From the NCBI GenBank assembly GCA_002375995.1, contig DFNI01000004.1:1-32232 (forward strand): a stretch of DNA of 32,232 nt, in the 5' to 3' direction. The notes below the pieces were generated by a model, which saw nothing but the letters and a program-made list of their open reading frames with translations, had not been told where the DNA came from and did no database searches. Origin of the DNA: Acetothermia bacterium UBA3571 (GTDB lineage Bacteria > Bipolaricaulota > Bipolaricaulia > Bipolaricaulales > Bipolaricaulaceae). The position numbers and the translations under genes are program-made. Positions 28,927 through 32,232 of this stretch are shown here, in pieces (position 1 is the stretch's first letter; each line of letters opens with the position of its first letter).

Positions 28927-30536
28927 CGCACGACCTCCAGCTGGGCCCGACAGCGGGGGCAGGGCCCGTTCGTTATGTGGTCTTCGAAGTCCTTTCGGAA
29001 CCGCCTCAGGGCGGTCCCCAAAGGCAGGATCACAGATTGCCCCAAAGGACAAAGGGATGCAACCTGCATCGCCTCCGCCACCTCCAGCATCCGCGCGAGG
29101 ACCGCGGACTCAGCCTCCCCCGAACACACCGAATCGTGGAGCTTCACCAGAAGATCGGTGCCCACCCGACACGGGGTGCATTGGCCGCAGGACTCGTGCC
29201 GGAAGAAGCGGAGGACGGAACCGAGGAGGTCCACCACGCACGCCTCCTCCGACATCACGGTGATGGCCCCCGATCCCAGGGCCACCCCAGCCTCCCGCAT
29301 GGAATCGAAGTCCATGCGCACATCCAACATCTCCGGGGGAAGGAAGGCCCCGGCGGCGCCGCCCACGAGCACCGCCTTCAGGCGCTTTCCCTCCGGGAGG
29401 CCCCCGCCGAGCTCGTAGATGAGGGTCCGGAGGGGAGTCCCCATCTCCACCTCCACCAGCCCCCGGTAACGCACGTCCCCAAGAAGGGTATAGACCTTGG
29501 TCCCGGGACAGCTGGGGACCCCCAGGGAGCGGAACCAGCTCGACCCCCGGAGGACGATGTCCGGGACGTTGGCCAACGTCTCCACGTTGTTCACCACGGT
29601 GGGCTTCCCGAAGAGCCCGTAGCTCACGGGATAGGGGGGACGGATCCGGGGCCAACCTCGTTTCCCCTCCAGGGACTCGATCAGGGCCGTCTCCTCGCCG
29701 CACACGTAGGACCCCGCCCCCACTTTCACCTCGATGTCGAAGGAGAAACCGGCCCCCAGGATGTCCTCCCCCAAGAGGCCGTAGGACCGGGCCGCCTCCA
29801 GGGCCTTGGTGAACCTCTGGATGGAGAGGGAGTATTCTCCCCGGATGTAGACGTAGCCCTTTTTCGCCCCCACGGCGTAGGCTGCAAGGGCCATCCCCTC
29901 GATCAAGCGATGGGGGTCTCCTTCCATGATGAGCCGGTCCTTAAAGGTCCCGGGTTCGCCTTCATCGGCGTTGCAGAGGATGTACTTCTCGTCCCCGGGC
30001 GCCCGGCGGACCGCCTCCCACTTGATCCCCGTGGGGAAGCCCGCCCCGCCCCGGCCCCGGAGCTTGGACTCCTTGACCTCCTCCAGAACCTCCTCGGGGG
30101 ACATCTCGGTGAGGGCCTTGGCCAGGGCCTCGTACCCCCCGGCGGCGATGTACTCCTCGATGTCCTCGGGGTTTATGACCCCACAGTTCCTGAGCACCAC
30201 CCGGCGCTGCCCCGCCAGGATCTCCTGGGGCCGGGCCACCGGTGCCGCGGACGGGAGGCGGTACTCCTCCAGGGGACGCCCCTTCAGGAGGTGTTCCCGC
30301 ACGATGGCCCGGGCGACCTCGGGGGTCACCCGGCCGTAGTAAACCCCCTCGGGATAGACCACCACCACCACGCCCCAGCCCGAGACCCCCAGGTGCCCCA
30401 CCTCCACAAGCTGCACTTCGCCGGAAAGCCCCAGGGCCGCAAGCTCCTCGCGGAAGGCGGCGATTACCCGCTCCACCCCCGCCAGGCGCGCTTCCTCGTC
30501 CACCCCGACCAGTACGTGAGCCCGCGCGAGCTTCAT
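28923..30536 (-). CDS. NuoF/HydB-like NADH-binding diaphorase subunit, N-terminal Fe-S ligands lost
   Basis: This 537-residue protein has the NuoF core: GRGGAGFPTG (NADH/FMN loop, 161-170), CNADEGEPGTFKDR, GAGSYVCGEETALIESLEG, then the SLBB region and the [4Fe-4S] motif ESCGQCTPCRVG with a fourth cysteine in SLCPLG. The N-terminal 95 residues still have the thioredoxin-like fold of HydB-type proteins (VVVVYPEGVYYGRVTPE, IVREHLLKGRPLEEY). All four [2Fe-2S] cysteines are gone: GVDEEA and GHLGVS stand where CxGTxC and GCxGxC are expected. There is no C-terminal dicluster ferredoxin. Instead it ends in CPRCRAQLEVV. It overlaps the nuoE-like stop by ATGA, so the proteins probably form one complex or alternate partners. 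Confidence 0.93.
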   Translation of the reverse strand: MKLARAHVLVGVDEEARLAGVERVIAAFREELAALGLSGEVQLVEVGHLGVSGWGVVVVVYPEGVYYGRVTPEVARAIVREHLLKGRPLEEYRLPSAAPVARPQEILAGQRRVVLRNCGVINPEDIEEYIAAGGYEALAKALTEMSPEEVLEEVKESKLRGRGGAGFPTGIKWEAVRRAPGDEKYILCNADEGEPGTFKDRLIMEGDPHRLIEGMALAAYAVGAKKGYVYIRGEYSLSIQRFTKALEAARSYGLLGEDILGAGFSFDIEVKVGAGSYVCGEETALIESLEGKRGWPRIRPPYPVSYGLFGKPTVVNNVETLANVPDIVLRGSSWFRSLGVPSCPGTKVYTLLGDVRYRGLVEVEMGTPLRTLIYELGGGLPEGKRLKAVLVGGAAGAFLPPEMLDVRMDFDSMREAGVALGSGAITVMSEEACVVDLLGSVLRFFRHESCGQCTPCRVGTDLLVKLHDSVCSGEAESAVLARMLEVAEAMQVASLCPLGQSVILPLGTALRRFRKDFEDHITNGPCPRCRAQLEVVR

Positions 30537-30994
30537 CTTCCCTCCCGGTAAGAGTCCAGGATCTCCCTGAGCCGCTCCTCGGTCAGGTTCCCGTAGACCT
30601 CATCGTCCACCATCATCGCCGGCGCCACCCCGCACACCCCCAGACACGAGGTAAGCTCCAACGTGAAGAGCCCATCGGGGGTAGTCTCCCCCACCTCGAT
30701 CCCGAGCTCCCGCTTCAGGGCCGAAAGCAGGGACCACGAGCCCGCGAGGTGGCACGGGGGCGAGTCGCACAGGCGGATGATGTGCTTCCCCCGCGGCCGC
30801 AGGCTGAACATGGTGTAGAAGGTCACGGTATCGTGCACCGCGGACAAGGGGAGATTTAGGTAATCCGCCGCCAGCCTCAGGTCCTCGGGGGTCAGGTAGT
30901 TACGGGGGTTTGCACGCTGCAGCTCGTGCAGGATGAGCAGGAGGTACTCCCGGGACCTGGGGTATTTGGAGATGAGCTCGAGCTTCTCCATCAT
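30533..30994 (-). CDS. NuoE/HydC-like [2Fe-2S] subunit
   Basis: This 153-residue thioredoxin-like ferredoxin has cysteines C76, C81, C117 and C121 (CDSPPCHLAGS and TSCLGVCGVAP) in the NuoE spacing for one [2Fe-2S] cluster. A helical N-terminal domain precedes it (LLLILHELQRANPRNYLTPEDLRLAADYLNLPLSAVHDTVTFYTMF). It relays electrons next to the NuoF-type flavin subunit. I chose ATG 30994, after GAAAGGAG, whose ATGA overlaps the upstream stop. It lies between two NuoF-like genes, so it could serve either. The order is that of electron-bifurcating hydrogenase or formate dehydrogenase diaphorases rather than complex I. Confidence 0.94.
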   Translation of the reverse strand: MMEKLELISKYPRSREYLLLILHELQRANPRNYLTPEDLRLAADYLNLPLSAVHDTVTFYTMFSLRPRGKHIIRLCDSPPCHLAGSWSLLSALKRELGIEVGETTPDGLFTLELTSCLGVCGVAPAMMVDDEVYGNLTEERLREILDSYREGR

Positions 30995-32232
30995 CGCTCC
31001 TTTCTCCCCGGGCGCCTCTCGATGGCCCCGAAGGGGCAAGCGTCGAAGCAGGCCCCGCAGTTTATGCACGCCGAGAGTTCGATCCGGTAAGGGGGATTCC
31101 CCGGGGTGCCCTGGGCCGCTCCGGTGGGGCACACCTGGCGACACCGGTCACAGGCCCGGCAGAGTTCGGGGACCACCACGTAGTGGACGAGGTCCGGGCA
31201 CACCCCGGCGGGGCATGACTTGTCCCGGATGTGGGCCAGGAACTCCTCCCGGAAGTAGCGGAGGCTGGAGAGGACCGGGTTGGGGGCGGTCTGGCCCAGG
31301 CCACAGAGGGACGCGTCCTTTACCATGTGCCCGAGCTCCTCCAGCCTCTCCAGGTCTTCCTCCGTCCCCTCCCCCCGGGAAATGCGCTCCAGGATCCCCA
31401 GCATGATCCTGGTCCCCACCCGGCACGGGGTGCACTTGCCGCAGGACTCCTCCGCGGTGAACTCCAGGAAGAACTTGGCCACGTTCACCATACAGGCGGA
31501 TTCGTCCAGGACGATGATCCCCCCGGAGCCCATGATGGCCCCGTGTTCGGTGAGGGACTCGTAGTCCACCGGGAGGTGGAAGAGCGACTCGGGAAGACAT
31601 CCCCCCGAGGGCCCGCCGATCTGGACGGCCTTCACCCTTTTCCCGTTCGGTGCCCCGCCCCCGATATCGTAAACCAGCTCCCGGAGGGTGATCCCCATGG
31701 GGACCTCCACCAGGCCAGTGTTCTTTACCTGGCCCGCCAGGGCGAAGACCTTGGTGCCCTTGCTCTTTTGGGTGCCAATGGAGCTGAACCAGTCCGCCCC
31801 CCGGAGCACGATGTGGCGCACGTTGGCGAAGGTCTCCACGTTGTTTATGAGGGTGGGTTTACCGAACAGGCCGGACTGGGCCGGATAGGGAGGTCGGGGC
31901 CTGGGCTCGCCGCGCCGGCCCTCAATAGAGGCGATCAGGGCCGTCTCCTCCCCGCACACGAACGCCCCCGCCCCCACCCGGATCTCCACGTCGAAGGAGA
32001 AATCGGTCTCCAGAATCCCCTCCCCCAGGAGGCCGTAGCGGCGGGCCTGGGAGATGGCGGTCTCCAGGCGCTGCACCGCCAGGGGGTACTCGGCCCGGAC
32101 GTAGATGTACCCCCGCTCCGCTCCCACGGCGTAGGCGGCGATGGCCATCCCCTCCAGCACCGCGTGGGGATCGCCCTCCAGAATGGCCCGGTCCATGAAC
32201 GCCCCGGGATCCCCCTCGTCGGCGTTGCAGAT
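30991..32232 (-). CDS. NuoF/HydB-type NADH-binding subunit with C-terminal ferredoxin domain (5' end outside window)
   Basis: The frame is open to the right edge, so the N terminus, including NADH-loop and [2Fe-2S] parts, is missing. The visible 413 residues begin in CNADEGDPGAFMDR and include GAGAFVCGEETALIASIEG, the SLBB region, and ESCGKCTPCRVGT with a distal cysteine in SLCGLG. The C terminus adds CPAGVCPDL and a dicluster ferredoxin (CRACDRCRQVCPTGA and CINCGACFDACPFGAI). This is the architecture of HydB of bifurcating [FeFe]-hydrogenases and of related NADP-reducing or formate dehydrogenase subunits. The sequence shows only the diaphorase part, so the catalytic partner is presumably further right. 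Confidence 0.94.
   Translation of the reverse strand: MCNADEGDPGAFMDRAILEGDPHAVLEGMAIAAYAVGAERGYIYVRAEYPLAVQRLETAISQARRYGLLGEGILETDFSFDVEIRVGAGAFVCGEETALIASIEGRRGEPRPRPPYPAQSGLFGKPTLINNVETFANVRHIVLRGADWFSSIGTQKSKGTKVFALAGQVKNTGLVEVPMGITLRELVYDIGGGAPNGKRVKAVQIGGPSGGCLPESLFHLPVDYESLTEHGAIMGSGGIIVLDESACMVNVAKFFLEFTAEESCGKCTPCRVGTRIMLGILERISRGEGTEEDLERLEELGHMVKDASLCGLGQTAPNPVLSSLRYFREEFLAHIRDKSCPAGVCPDLVHYVVVPELCRACDRCRQVCPTGAAQGTPGNPPYRIELSACINCGACFDACPFGAIERRPGRKER

Noticed and set aside
28977..30551. 524-codon plus-strand frame opposite the NuoF-like gene
   Set aside because: Antisense shadow of a gene with all NuoF motifs.
1..32232. tRNA genes, rRNA genes, CRISPR arrays, IS elements, prophage genes
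   Set aside because: No T-loop signatures, no regularly spaced direct repeats, and no transposase or integrase motifs were seen on either strand.

Overview
The window is a dense, GC-rich bacterial chromosome segment with short intergenic gaps, many ATGA or TTGA overlaps between stop and start codons, and frequent GTG and TTG starts. Low-oxygen redox genes (flavodiiron protein, bacterioferritin-like protein, ferredoxin, NuoE/NuoF or HydB-type diaphorase subunits) point to an anaerobe. The order ffh-rpsP-(KH-like)-trmD-TM1570-like methyltransferase-rplS-lepB is the one I recall from Thermotoga. A solute-binding protein with a signal peptide but no lipobox, and a peptidase carrying a probable beta-barrel, suggest a diderm. 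A deep-branching thermophile-like lineage such as Bipolaricaulota (OP1) is my guess from this; nothing in the window proves it.

Layout. At 1-1521 (minus) lies a 3'-truncated NACHT NTPase with the start of HEAT-like repeats, a possible defence gene. It diverges from an SRP RNA gene at about 1565-1782 (plus). Then come a SagB-type nitroreductase (minus), a TrmO tRNA methyltransferase (plus) and a GntR/FCD regulator (minus). The regulator is divergent from an operon at 4120-9470: an Asp/Glu/hydantoin racemase, a family 5 solute-binding protein, two permeases and a DUF917 protein. This resembles a hydantoin or cyclic-amide uptake and processing operon, but it has no transporter ATPases and no hydantoinase. 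From 9553 to 12785 (plus) a redox block follows: a DUF5320-like/ferredoxin protein, an MBL-fold hydrolase, a flavodiiron protein, a bacterioferritin-like protein and a small unknown protein.

From 20372 down to 12804 everything is on the minus strand: accB, accC, ffh, rpsP, a KH-like small protein, trmD, a TM1570-like RNA methyltransferase, rplS, a signal peptidase I with an apparent internal PDZ domain, an HpnA-like epimerase and an OsmC protein. From 20484 to 27276 (plus) run a CNNM/CorC membrane protein, an M1-type peptidase with a predicted C-terminal barrel, pheT and tsaE. The 312 bases at 27277-27588 hold no convincing gene. The right end (minus) is an operon of a HydB-type subunit (cut by the window edge), a NuoE-like protein, a second NuoF-like protein and a beta-CASP nuclease-like protein.

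The observations I would follow first are the PDZ domain inside signal peptidase I; the NuoF paralogue that has lost all four N-terminal [2Fe-2S] cysteines; the peptidase-barrel fusion; Ffh with DTPGS in place of DTAGR; the palindromic in-frame insertion in pheT; the GxxG-less KH-like protein in an operon lacking rimM; and the GntR-controlled DUF917/racemase/transporter operon.
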